Shown here: positions 13,566-19,512 of the stretch, in pieces
Numbering within the stretch: position 1 is the first letter of the stretch
Layout of the letters: each line of letters opens with the position of its first letter
Position numbers and translations under genes: made by a program
Source: CAYUUW01 sp964448005
Lineage (GTDB): Bacteria > Patescibacteriota > Gracilibacteria > UM-FILTER-43-11
DNA: 19,512 bases
Reading direction: 5' to 3'
NCBI GenBank assembly: GCA_964448005.1
Contig: CAYUUW010000026.1
Span: 1 to 19,512, forward strand
The notes under the pieces: generated by a model
What the model was told of the DNA's origin: nothing
The model's input: the letters and a program-made list of their open reading frames with translations, nothing else
Database searches by the model: none

Positions 13566-16196
13566 TTATTCCGATCCGGCTGAAAGCGCAAGCTGATCCC
13601 CTTTCACTCCCACCTTCAGTTCCCCGCCCTCCTTCAGCTGATCCTCCAGCAGCATCAGGGCCAGGGGATTTTCGATGTGCTGCTGAATATAGCGCTTGAG
13701 CGGACGGGCGCCGAAAGCAGGGTCGAAGCCCTTTTTGGCCATGTGCGTTTTGGCCGCCGGGCTGACGGAAAGGGAGATCTTCTTTTCATCCAGGCGCGCC
13801 TGCAGCTGGGCCAGCTGCAAATCGACGATCTGCGTGATCTCCTCCAGCGTAAGGCTCTCGAAGATGATCACCTCGTCGACGCGGTTCAGGAATTCGGGGC
13901 GGAAATGCTGGGCCAGCACGGCATTCACCTCCTCCACCATTTTTCCGCGCATCTGGCGGTAGGCCTCCTTTTTCTTCTTGTCGTCCTTCTCCAGCTTGGC
14001 CATCATCATCTCTTCGCTGGAGGCATCGCTGGCGTACTTTTGGATCACCTGGCTGGCCAGGTTGCTGGTCATGATGATGATGCTGTTGCGGAAGCTCACC
14101 GTGCGCCCCCGGCTGTCCGTCAGGCGGCCGTCGTCCAGCACCTGCAGAAGCACATTGAACACTTCCGGATGGGCCTTTTCGATCTCGTCGAACAGCACCA
14201 CCGAATACGGCTTGCGGCGAACCGCCTCGGTCAGCTGGCCCCCTTCCTCGTGCCCAATGTACCCGGGAGGAGCCCCGATCAGCCGAGCCACGGTGTGCCG
14301 CTCCATGTATTCGCTCATGTCGATGCGCACCATGGCCTTTTCGTCGTTGAAGAGGAAGCTCGCCAAGGCCTTGGCCAGCTCCGTTTTGCCCACGCCCGTG
14401 GGGCCCATGAAGATGAAGGAGCCGATGGGCCGGCTGGGGTTGCCGATGCCCGCCCGGGCCCGGCGCACCGCATTGCTCACCGCTTCGATGGCGCCCTTCT
14501 GCCCGACCACGCGGCCCTGCAGGTTTGCCTCCATGCGGGCCAGCTTGCGGCTTTCGTCGCTCAGCATCTTTTCCACGGGAATGCCGGTCCAGCGGCTGAC
14601 CACCGCCGCCACATCCTCGGCGGTCACCTCCTCCTTCAGCAGGCTGCCCTCGCCCTGCTTGAGCCTGTGGCCGAACTCGGCGATCTGCCTTTCCAGCTCG
14701 GGAATGCGTCCGTAGCGGATCTCGGCCACCCTGGAAAGCTCGCCCTGGCGCTCCAGGCGAAGCGCCTCATTCTTCAGCTGATCCAGCGTCTCCTTGGCCT
14801 TGCGGAGCGAATCAATCTTGCCCTTCTCCTCCTTCCACTTCAGCTCCATGCCTTTGGCCTTCTCCTTCAGGTCCTCGATCTGCTTGGTGATGGTTTCCAG
14901 GCGGGCTTTGGAAGCTTCATCCTTCTCCTTCTTCAGGGCCTCGCGCTCGATTTCGAATTGCATCAGGCGGCGATGCAGCTTGTCCAGCTCCACCGGCTTG
15001 CTCTCCAGCTCCATCTTGAGGGCGGACGTGGCCTCGTCGATCAGGTCGATGGCCTTGTCCGGAAGGAAGCGATCGGCGATGTAGCGGGTGGAAAGGTTGA
15101 CGGCCTCCACAATGGCGCTGTCGGCAATGCGCACGCCGTGGTGCACTTCGTACTTCTCCTTGATGCCGCGCAGGATGGCGATAGTGTCCTCGGGGCTGGG
15201 CTCATTGACGATCACGGGCTGGAAGCGCCGCTCCAGGGCGGCGTCCTTTTCGATGTGCTGGCGGTATTCCTTCAGCGTGGTGGCGCCAATGGCATGCAGC
15301 TGGCCCCGGGCCAAGGCGGGCTTGAGCAGGCTGGAGGCGTCCATGGCCCCCTCCCCCCCGCTGCCTGCGCCGACCAAGGTGTGCACCTCGTCGATGAAGA
15401 GGATGATCTTTCCGGCGCTGGCCTCGATCTCTTTCAGCACGGCCTTCAGGCGATCCTCGAACTCGCCGCGGAACTTGGAGCCGGCGATCATGGCGCCCAG
15501 ATCGAGCGAGAGCACTTGCTTGTCGCGCAGCGTCTCGGGCACATCGCCCGCCACAATGCGCTGAGCCAGCCCTTCGGCGATGGCTGTTTTCCCCGTTCCT
15601 GGCTCGCCCACGAGCACAGGGTTGTTCTTGGTGCGCCGCGAAAGGATCTGCATGGTGCGGCGGATCTCCTCGTCGCGCCCGATGACGGGATCGAGCTTGC
15701 CGCTGCGGGCCCGCTCGGTGAGGTCGATGGTGTATTTTTGCAGCGATTGAACCTTGCTCTCCGGATCCTGATCGACCACGCGGTGGCTGCCTCGCACGGC
15801 CTGGAGCGCCTGCATCAGCTGGGCCGGCTTGGCGGGAAGCAGATCGCTGTGGCGGCTGAGCGCCAAAAGCAGGTGCTCGGTGGAGATGTATTCGTCGGAA
15901 AGGCCCTTGGACTCCTTTTCGGCCGCCTCCAGGATCTTGCCCAGGGCATGGCTGACGATGGGCTTGGCATGGCTCACCTTGGGCAGGCGGGCAATGGAAT
16001 CGGAAAGGGTTTGGGAAAGAGGCTCCAGGGGAACCTCCAGGGCGTCGAGCAAGGGGCGAATGATGCCTTCCTTCTGCTGGAGCAGGGCCAAAAGCAGGTG
16101 GGGCGGCTCGATCTGCTGCTGCTGGGCAGCCTGCGTGATGCGTTGGGCCTCTTGCAGGGCTTCGGCGGCCTTCAGGGTGAAGCGGTTGAGGTTCAT
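13566..16196 (-). CDS. clpB: Disaggregase ClpB (Hsp100 AAA+ chaperone)
   Basis: 876 residues, full length. The N-domain (MNLNRFTLKAAEALQEAQ) is followed by AAA-1 with Walker A GEPGTGKT (197-204) and Walker B ILFIDE (265-270), and a long coiled-coil middle domain (about 400-530) typical of ClpB and absent from ClpA and ClpC. AAA-2 has Walker A GPTGVGKT (598-605), pore loop GYIGHE (645-650; the usual form is GYVGYE) and Walker B VVLFDE (666-671). ClpB threads aggregated proteins through its hexameric pore and works with DnaK in the cytoplasm. The start ATG 16196 gives the canonical N-terminus but has only a weak Shine-Dalgarno. A CIRCE operator overlaps its promoter, which predicts HrcA repression and heat induction. 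The leader is about 155 bases long and structured. Confidence 0.98.
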   Translation of the reverse strand: MNLNRFTLKAAEALQEAQRITQAAQQQQIEPPHLLLALLQQKEGIIRPLLDALEVPLEPLSQTLSDSIARLPKVSHAKPIVSHALGKILEAAEKESKGLSDEYISTEHLLLALSRHSDLLPAKPAQLMQALQAVRGSHRVVDQDPESKVQSLQKYTIDLTERARSGKLDPVIGRDEEIRRTMQILSRRTKNNPVLVGEPGTGKTAIAEGLAQRIVAGDVPETLRDKQVLSLDLGAMIAGSKFRGEFEDRLKAVLKEIEASAGKIILFIDEVHTLVGAGSGGEGAMDASSLLKPALARGQLHAIGATTLKEYRQHIEKDAALERRFQPVIVNEPSPEDTIAILRGIKEKYEVHHGVRIADSAIVEAVNLSTRYIADRFLPDKAIDLIDEATSALKMELESKPVELDKLHRRLMQFEIEREALKKEKDEASKARLETITKQIEDLKEKAKGMELKWKEEKGKIDSLRKAKETLDQLKNEALRLERQGELSRVAEIRYGRIPELERQIAEFGHRLKQGEGSLLKEEVTAEDVAAVVSRWTGIPVEKMLSDESRKLARMEANLQGRVVGQKGAIEAVSNAVRRARAGIGNPSRPIGSFIFMGPTGVGKTELAKALASFLFNDEKAMVRIDMSEYMERHTVARLIGAPPGYIGHEEGGQLTEAVRRKPYSVVLFDEIEKAHPEVFNVLLQVLDDGRLTDSRGRTVSFRNSIIIMTSNLASQVIQKYASDASSEEMMMAKLEKDDKKKKEAYRQMRGKMVEEVNAVLAQHFRPEFLNRVDEVIIFESLTLEEITQIVDLQLAQLQARLDEKKISLSVSPAAKTHMAKKGFDPAFGARPLKRYIQQHIENPLALMLLEDQLKEGGELKVGVKGDQLALSAGSE

Positions 16197-16256
16197 CTTA
16201 ATTCAGTTAAGAATTATTCCGATGGTGGACCAAATAGTGGCTCAATTTGCGGAAAA

Positions 16257-16325
16257 TCAACGGTTTGATTCACAACTGGGCCCACTATTGGAGCCACAAC
16301 TGGTATCACCATTGGGCATTTCCAT
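16257..16325 (-). CDS. Possible 22-residue uORF in the clpB leader
   Basis: Downstream of the predicted clpB transcription start (near 16351), ATG 16325 opens a frame encoding MEMPNGDTSCGSNSGPSCES followed by N-R, ending at TGA 16259-16257, 60 bases before the clpB start. AAGGGTGG lies about four bases upstream of the ATG as a partial ribosome site. The 24-base repeats in the leader are read in frame as two eight-residue units, each with an SC pair. It may be a leader peptide or chance. Confidence 0.3.
   Translation of the reverse strand: MEMPNGDTSCGSNSGPSCESNR
16271..16317 (-). repeat. Two tandem 24-bp degenerate repeats in the clpB leader
   Basis: CACAACTGG occurs at 16271-16279 and 16295-16303 (plus strand), each followed by a related CAC-TATTGG or CAC-CATTGG stretch. 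The units are 16271-16294 and 16295-16317. The CCACTATTGG part (16282-16291) is also an inverted match of CCAAATAGTGG at 16230-16240. Confidence 0.65.
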
Positions 16326-16345
16326 TCTACCACCCTTCGCCAAAA

Positions 16346-16372
16346 CTGGCACTCCTAATTATAGAGTGCCAG
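16346..16372. promoter_or_regulatory. CIRCE operator (HrcA-binding site)
   Basis: CTGGCACTC (16346-16354), nine bases, GAGTGCCAG (16364-16372). The arms match the CIRCE consensus TTAGCACTC-N9-GAGTGCTAA in the GCACTC/GAGTGC core and the exact spacer length. It covers the -10 box of the clpB promoter, so HrcA binding would block transcription. hrcA itself is not in the window. Confidence 0.93.
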
Positions 16373-16386
16373 AAAAAAAGGCTCAA
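16358..16386 (-). promoter_or_regulatory. clpB promoter embedded in CIRCE
   Basis: On the minus strand TTGAGC (16386-16381) and a perfect TATAAT (16363-16358) are separated by 17 bases. The -10 box lies within the nine-base CIRCE spacer. This is the housekeeping type of promoter, in keeping with HrcA repression and not a heat-shock sigma factor. Confidence 0.85.
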
Positions 16387-16414
16387 GTGATTTGAGGAAG
16401 CTAGGGAAAGGCCG

Positions 16415-16894
16415 TCATTCAGCGGAAACTATTCTTGCAATACGGTCTCGTCCGGCTAAAAGATCCAGGCTTTCAATTTCCTCCAGCAAAGCATCGATGT
16501 ACCGCTCATGCTCGGATCCGGAAAGGGCTTTAAGTTCTATTAGAAAGTGCCTAAGGGCAGAAGCGGCTTTCGCAACCTGGTCTTTGGGAAAAGGCTCCTC
16601 AGCTTGGCCCAGAATACGATCGAGAAAATGTCTACAGATAAAATGGATTCCGTCGTTGAACTCCTGGTGGATAAGAGGGCCTTCATGGCGCCTTTCACGA
16701 ATCCCGGAAAAAAGCCGCTTGAAGCTTTCGCCTTCCAAAATGGAGAGTCCCGCCTCCCATCGCCCCCCTTTGATCGCCGCAAGCATCCCGAGCAGGAATC
16801 CTTTCTGCGCATGGTCCCAATCCTCACGACGGGCCCCCTCCCCTCCCCCATCGATCGCCGTCAGCCTGTGAGTAAGCCTTGAGGAATGGGGCAT
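16415..16894 (-). CDS. Unrecognised helical protein upstream of clpB
   Basis: 159 residues if ATG 16894 is used, although no Shine-Dalgarno precedes it and Met37 (MLAAIKGGRWEAG) is an alternative. The composition is helical and soluble: GPLIHQEFNDGIHFICRHFL, FPKDQVAKAASALRHFLIEL, and ERYIDALLEEIESLDLL. It ends about 29 bases before the clpB -35 box, so clpB is not simply read through from it. It follows the 453-residue gene by about 60 bases on the same strand and may share its transcript. Opposite-strand frames cover the same DNA but are serine/arginine-rich and look like shadows. No family recognised. Confidence 0.55.
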   Translation of the reverse strand: MPHSSRLTHRLTAIDGGGEGARREDWDHAQKGFLLGMLAAIKGGRWEAGLSILEGESFKRLFSGIRERRHEGPLIHQEFNDGIHFICRHFLDRILGQAEEPFPKDQVAKAASALRHFLIELKALSGSEHERYIDALLEEIESLDLLAGRDRIARIVSAE

Positions 16895-16955
16895 GGGGAG
16901 GGATTTAGAGAAAAAGTGGGGAGTTGGCGGAAAACAAGAATCTGTTGGCCTTAAG

Positions 16956-18317
16956 CTAAGCCTGCCTATCCATTCGCAATGTTGGCTGCGGAATCCTTTC
17001 CATCTGACCCCCCAGCCTCTTCCTCAAGGGGTCCATAGCAATATCTTTCTCCAGACCGAGCTTGGTGCGCAATTCATCAGAAAAAGCAATGCCCTGGGCA
17101 ATGAAAGTCCGTAACTCATCCTGTTCGATCCAAAAATTGGGAGCACCCATCGCCTTCTGACGAAGTCTGGACCATTCTGAAAGGAATTTTTGCTGCTTTT
17201 GCAGGGCCTCTTGAAGAGCCGTGTCCTTCACCTCCAAATCAGCTTTGGGCCTGGAAATAAGGCCCAGGAGTCCTTTTTTTGGTGGGGAGAATTTGAATTC
17301 GGCAAGCCTCGAACTGTCCGGAAGATTGAAATCATGAGCGGGACGTTCTCCGATCTGGGTCGCCATTAGGCGAAGGCTTTCCTCAAAACCAACAAGCTCT
17401 TTAAAAAATGATTTTAACTCCGGAGAAGCGCTGGCAACCATCGATTGCTCTGGGGTTCCTTCCGCTTTTCCTTCAACAATAGAGACCAGCTCGGCGTCAG
17501 AATATTCTTCGCAACGGGTAAAAATACCAGAAGCATTGGGCATGGAGGCAATTTCGCCCGAAGGGTTCAATTCCTGCAAAGCTTTAAGGGTCACTCTACT
17601 CATGCTGACTGCAGTTGCACCCTTTCTGGGTGGCGCCTCAGAAACAGCAATAAAGTCTCCGTTTGCCAATTTTCGGACAATCACAGCAGGCTTTATTCCA
17701 CCTTCCGCCGTAGAGCTGGGAACAAGAAGGGCCATCCCCACAAGGGCAACATCGCCAGATTCCAAAAGCGATCTTATTTTTTCTCTTTCTGCGGCAGCCT
17801 GCCTTTCAGCTTCGATCTGCTGCTGCAATTTAGCTTCAAAAGCCAGGCAGATCATTTTGTAGGCATCTTCCAGGTCAAAAAATTGAGGCTCAGAAGTACC
17901 TTCAAAGGTTATTCCGACCTGTTCTGCGGAAATAAAAGTAAGGGTTCCTTTCTCGATTTTTCCGTCAATCAAATATTTATGCTTCAGGCCTCGCTGGGAA
18001 AAAAGACCCTTTTTAATTCTACTGACCTCGCTCTTTAAATTACCAAGTCTCTTTTCTATCCGACCTCTGTCCGACTCAAGAATCACGATTTCTCCGGCTT
18101 CCCCACCCTGAAGATACCGCCTCACAGTGAATAAGGCGGCTTCACCGGAAGGGCCAGAAAGAATAACCTTCTCCCCTATTTGAAAAGGCAGACTCAGCTC
18201 CTCGCTAATCATATCCGAGATTGATTGGCCGGCCTCTGCTTCGAAAGCTTGGCCGACAACAGGTGGTTGGAAGGAGGGGGTTTGCCCAAATCTATCTCCT
18301 TGCGATACGTCTGGCAT
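16956..18317 (-). CDS. Unrecognised 453-residue cytoplasmic protein
   Basis: The start is ATG 18317, with no clear Shine-Dalgarno. After a Pro/Gln-rich N-terminus there is a strand-rich stretch (about 46-76, FQIGEKVILSGPSGEAALFT, then GEIVILES) that could be a small SH3 or KOW-like barrel (inference). A helical, charged region about 160-190 follows (LAFEAKLQQQIEAERQAAAE). A second beta-rich stretch lies at about 195-250 (VALVGMALLVPSS, PAVIVRKLANGDFIAVSEAP). The C-terminal part is mainly helical and ends FWIEQDELRTFIAQGIAFSD, then PLRKRLGGQME. There is no signal peptide or membrane segment. It lies 78 bases after the 249-residue gene and before the 159-residue gene, all on the same strand and moderately AT-rich. 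I do not recognise the family. Confidence 0.75.
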   Translation of the reverse strand: MPDVSQGDRFGQTPSFQPPVVGQAFEAEAGQSISDMISEELSLPFQIGEKVILSGPSGEAALFTVRRYLQGGEAGEIVILESDRGRIEKRLGNLKSEVSRIKKGLFSQRGLKHKYLIDGKIEKGTLTFISAEQVGITFEGTSEPQFFDLEDAYKMICLAFEAKLQQQIEAERQAAAEREKIRSLLESGDVALVGMALLVPSSTAEGGIKPAVIVRKLANGDFIAVSEAPPRKGATAVSMSRVTLKALQELNPSGEIASMPNASGIFTRCEEYSDAELVSIVEGKAEGTPEQSMVASASPELKSFFKELVGFEESLRLMATQIGERPAHDFNLPDSSRLAEFKFSPPKKGLLGLISRPKADLEVKDTALQEALQKQQKFLSEWSRLRQKAMGAPNFWIEQDELRTFIAQGIAFSDELRTKLGLEKDIAMDPLRKRLGGQMERIPQPTLRMDRQA

Positions 18318-18340
18318 TTTTGTTTTTTTTAAATCTTTTC

Positions 18341-18369
18341 ATTGTATCACAAAAAAAACTCTCTGAAAA
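18341..18369 (-). promoter_or_regulatory. Weak candidate promoter of the 453-residue gene
   Basis: On the minus strand TTTTCA (18369-18364) and TACAAT (18346-18341) are 17 bases apart, about 23 bases before ATG 18317. The -35 box matches consensus at four of six positions. Confidence 0.35.
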
Positions 18370-18395
18370 GTCTATTTTGTCTCCAAAACAGGTTT

Positions 18396-19145
18396 TCAGT
18401 GCAAGGGAAGAACGTCTCTCAGATTTTGAGCGGCAAGAAAGAGCTCATAGGCATGATCTACATCTTCCCCCGGATAACGACAGCCAACAATTGAACTGAG
18501 GCGGTCGTCGTCTTTAGGTCCAAGGGTCTCCAAATGTCCCGTCAAACAGATTCTGTCGGAATCCTCGTCTCGGCCAATCTCCAGGAAAACCCTCTGACGG
18601 ACTCCTCCCAATAGGACATCTTCGGCCAAAAGCCTTTTTCTGGCAGCGCCAAGCCTTTGAGCCAAATCAAGCCAATCTTCCGGGGAATTGATTTGCTTGA
18701 AAATCCTAAAGACATCCTCAGGCTCGATCGGAATATGGTGGGCAGCGAATTCGAAGCACTGCATGGCCAAAACAGAGCCTTCAATAATAGGAAGAATAGA
18801 ATCTGCTCTTCGAAGGACGAAATCGCGATTATCTTGGGCGGCCTGAACGGCCAAAAAGGAACCGTCGGAAAGAGCCTTTAGTCCTAAAGACATTTGCTTG
18901 GTAAAGTCATGAAAATCGCTTGCGCTTCCAATCGCCTCGCTCAAAAGCTTCCACAGTCTTTCCGAAGGGATAGAGGCAAGAGAGGCAAGCTCACATTCCC
19001 TGGCCCATTCCTCGCCGGAGCCTAGGGCAAGAAGAGGGGTTGGTCCAGAAGGAAAGAACCCAAGACGACTTGCGCCAATGGACTTGAAAAAAACGCTCGG
19101 CAAGCCTTCATTGCGATCCGAAGATTTGCTAGGATGGTCAGCCAA
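18396..19145 (-). CDS. Unrecognised 249-residue protein
   Basis: The longest form starts at TTG 19145 with no Shine-Dalgarno, so the true start may be a little further in. It is soluble, with helical middle and C-terminal parts (LWKLLSEAIGSASDFHDFTK, ILPIIEGSVLAMQCFEFAAH, DWLDLAQRLGAARKRLL) and a strand-like RQRVFLEIGRDEDSDRICLT. No signal peptide, membrane helix or catalytic motif is visible. A good promoter lies about 54 bases upstream. It is the first gene of a same-strand run with the 453- and 159-residue genes. I recognise no family. The overlapping hydrophobic frame at 19022-19207 is judged a shadow. Confidence 0.7.
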   Translation of the reverse strand: MADHPSKSSDRNEGLPSVFFKSIGASRLGFFPSGPTPLLALGSGEEWARECELASLASIPSERLWKLLSEAIGSASDFHDFTKQMSLGLKALSDGSFLAVQAAQDNRDFVLRRADSILPIIEGSVLAMQCFEFAAHHIPIEPEDVFRIFKQINSPEDWLDLAQRLGAARKRLLAEDVLLGGVRQRVFLEIGRDEDSDRICLTGHLETLGPKDDDRLSSIVGCRYPGEDVDHAYELFLAAQNLRDVLPLH

Positions 19146-19198
19146 AACAAAATTTTTAAAGGAATTGAAAGAGCGGGCTGAAGAAGCAAAAGGAATCT

Positions 19199-19226
19199 AT
19201 AATACAATTATAAATATAAAAGTCAA
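19199..19226 (-). promoter_or_regulatory. Promoter of the 249-residue gene run
   Basis: On the minus strand TTGACT (19226-19221) and TATTAT (19204-19199) are separated by 16 bases in a strongly AT-rich tract, 54 bases upstream of the TTG start. Confidence 0.6.
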
Positions 19227-19263
19227 TACATTTTGTCTTTCTTTGCCCAACCCCTCCTTTTCC

Positions 19264-19512
19264 TCAGGATTTTCGGTCTTTTTTGGCCCTCTCCGCCTTC
19301 AGCTCCTCGTAAGTGCGGTAAAAGGACTCCCCCGCCTGGCCCAAAAAGCCGGCTGCGCGCCTCAGCGCCTCAGCACCCTTCTCCTTGGCGCCGCTGGGAG
19401 GGGCGTTTTTGCCTTTGCCGGTCTTCCCGGCCTCACGCAGCTTGGCGAAGCCGAAAGCCGCCACATCGTCCAAGGCCGATTGGGCGTAGGCCAGGACCTT
19501 GCCCAGCCTTTG
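19264..19512 (-). CDS. C-terminal end of an unidentified helical protein (5' end outside the window)
   Basis: The frame is open from the window edge to TGA 19266-19264 (82 residues visible, beginning QRLGKVLAYAQSALDDVAAF). The internal TTG at 19473 is not needed as a start because the frame continues upstream. The sequence is helical and rich in Ala, Gly, Lys and Glu, ending in a charged tail (YRTYEELKAERAKKDRKS). It is GC-rich, unlike the AT-rich tract just after it. No function can be assigned. Confidence 0.65.
   Translation of the reverse strand, partial: QRLGKVLAYAQSALDDVAAFGFAKLREAGKTGKGKNAPPSGAKEKGAEALRRAAGFLGQAGESFYRTYEELKAERAKKDRKS

Noticed and set aside
13677..16268. 863-residue open frame on the plus strand opposite clpB
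   Set aside because: It is antisense to a full-length canonical clpB; its Leu/Gln/His-rich composition is what the reverse frame of a GC-rich gene gives.
19022..19207. 61-residue hydrophobic frame that could be a membrane protein
   Set aside because: It overlaps the start of the 249-residue gene and its leader, with no ribosome site; kept as a shadow.
1..19512. CRISPR array, transposase or integrase gene
   Set aside because: No regularly spaced repeats and no DDE or tyrosine recombinase motifs were found; the only tandem repeats are the tRNA-linked unit and the clpB leader repeats.

Overview
The window looks like part of a bacterial genome assembled from short reads: it holds two runs of N (2040-2079 and 5180-5189). 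UGA is an ordinary stop codon here (for example at 9996-9998 and 10559-10561), which argues against code-25 lineages such as Gracilibacteria. A very large secreted protein, many small unrecognised proteins, and tRNA-linked palindromic repeats whose translations give FAKASAG-like and VIPAPEPESR-like peptides together recall Candidate Phyla Radiation (Patescibacteria) genomes, perhaps Peregrinibacteria. That placement is inference with moderate to low confidence.

Layout. (1) 1-5840, minus strand: one gene for a secreted protein of about 1,930 residues with Ig-like, FG-GAP-like and DUF11-like regions, interrupted by both gaps and followed through a TGATG overlap by a second gene that runs off the edge. 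(2) 5908-6546, plus strand: a complete transcription unit (promoter, cysteine-rich lipoprotein, terminator) divergent from the giant gene. (3) 6691-7719, minus: an unrecognised helical protein with a hydrophobic C-terminus. (4) 7777-8260: tRNA-Val(GAC) with its own promoter, then a 194-bp tandem repeat carrying two decayed tRNA copies with hairpin-like insertions. (5) 8416-9330: a complete unit for a bicupin-like protein. (6) 9409-9786: a small membrane protein preceded in the same frame by a six-codon mini-ORF. (7) 9822-12937, plus: a 47-aa basic protein coupled to a PIN-domain protein, then HflX, then a HepT/MntA (HEPN/MNT) pair, then an unknown protein. (8) 12938-13228: convergent intergenic region with a REP-like palindrome. 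(9) 13229-19512, minus: a coiled-coil lipoprotein; clpB with a CIRCE operator over its promoter and a structured leader containing a 22-codon uORF; three unrecognised proteins; and the end of another gene.

Functional reading. The clearest themes are proteostasis and stress (ClpB under a predicted HrcA/CIRCE operator, HflX ribosome-rescue GTPase), two toxin-antitoxin-like modules placed on either side of hflX, and cell-surface proteins (giant secreted protein, two lipoproteins). The most unusual signals are the hairpin-decorated tRNA-Val pseudocopies, the clpB leader (CIRCE, uORF made of 24-bp repeats, hairpin), the mini-ORF in frame with the small membrane protein, and the PIN protein paired with an unfamiliar 47-aa partner. 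No CRISPR array, rRNA or transposase was seen.
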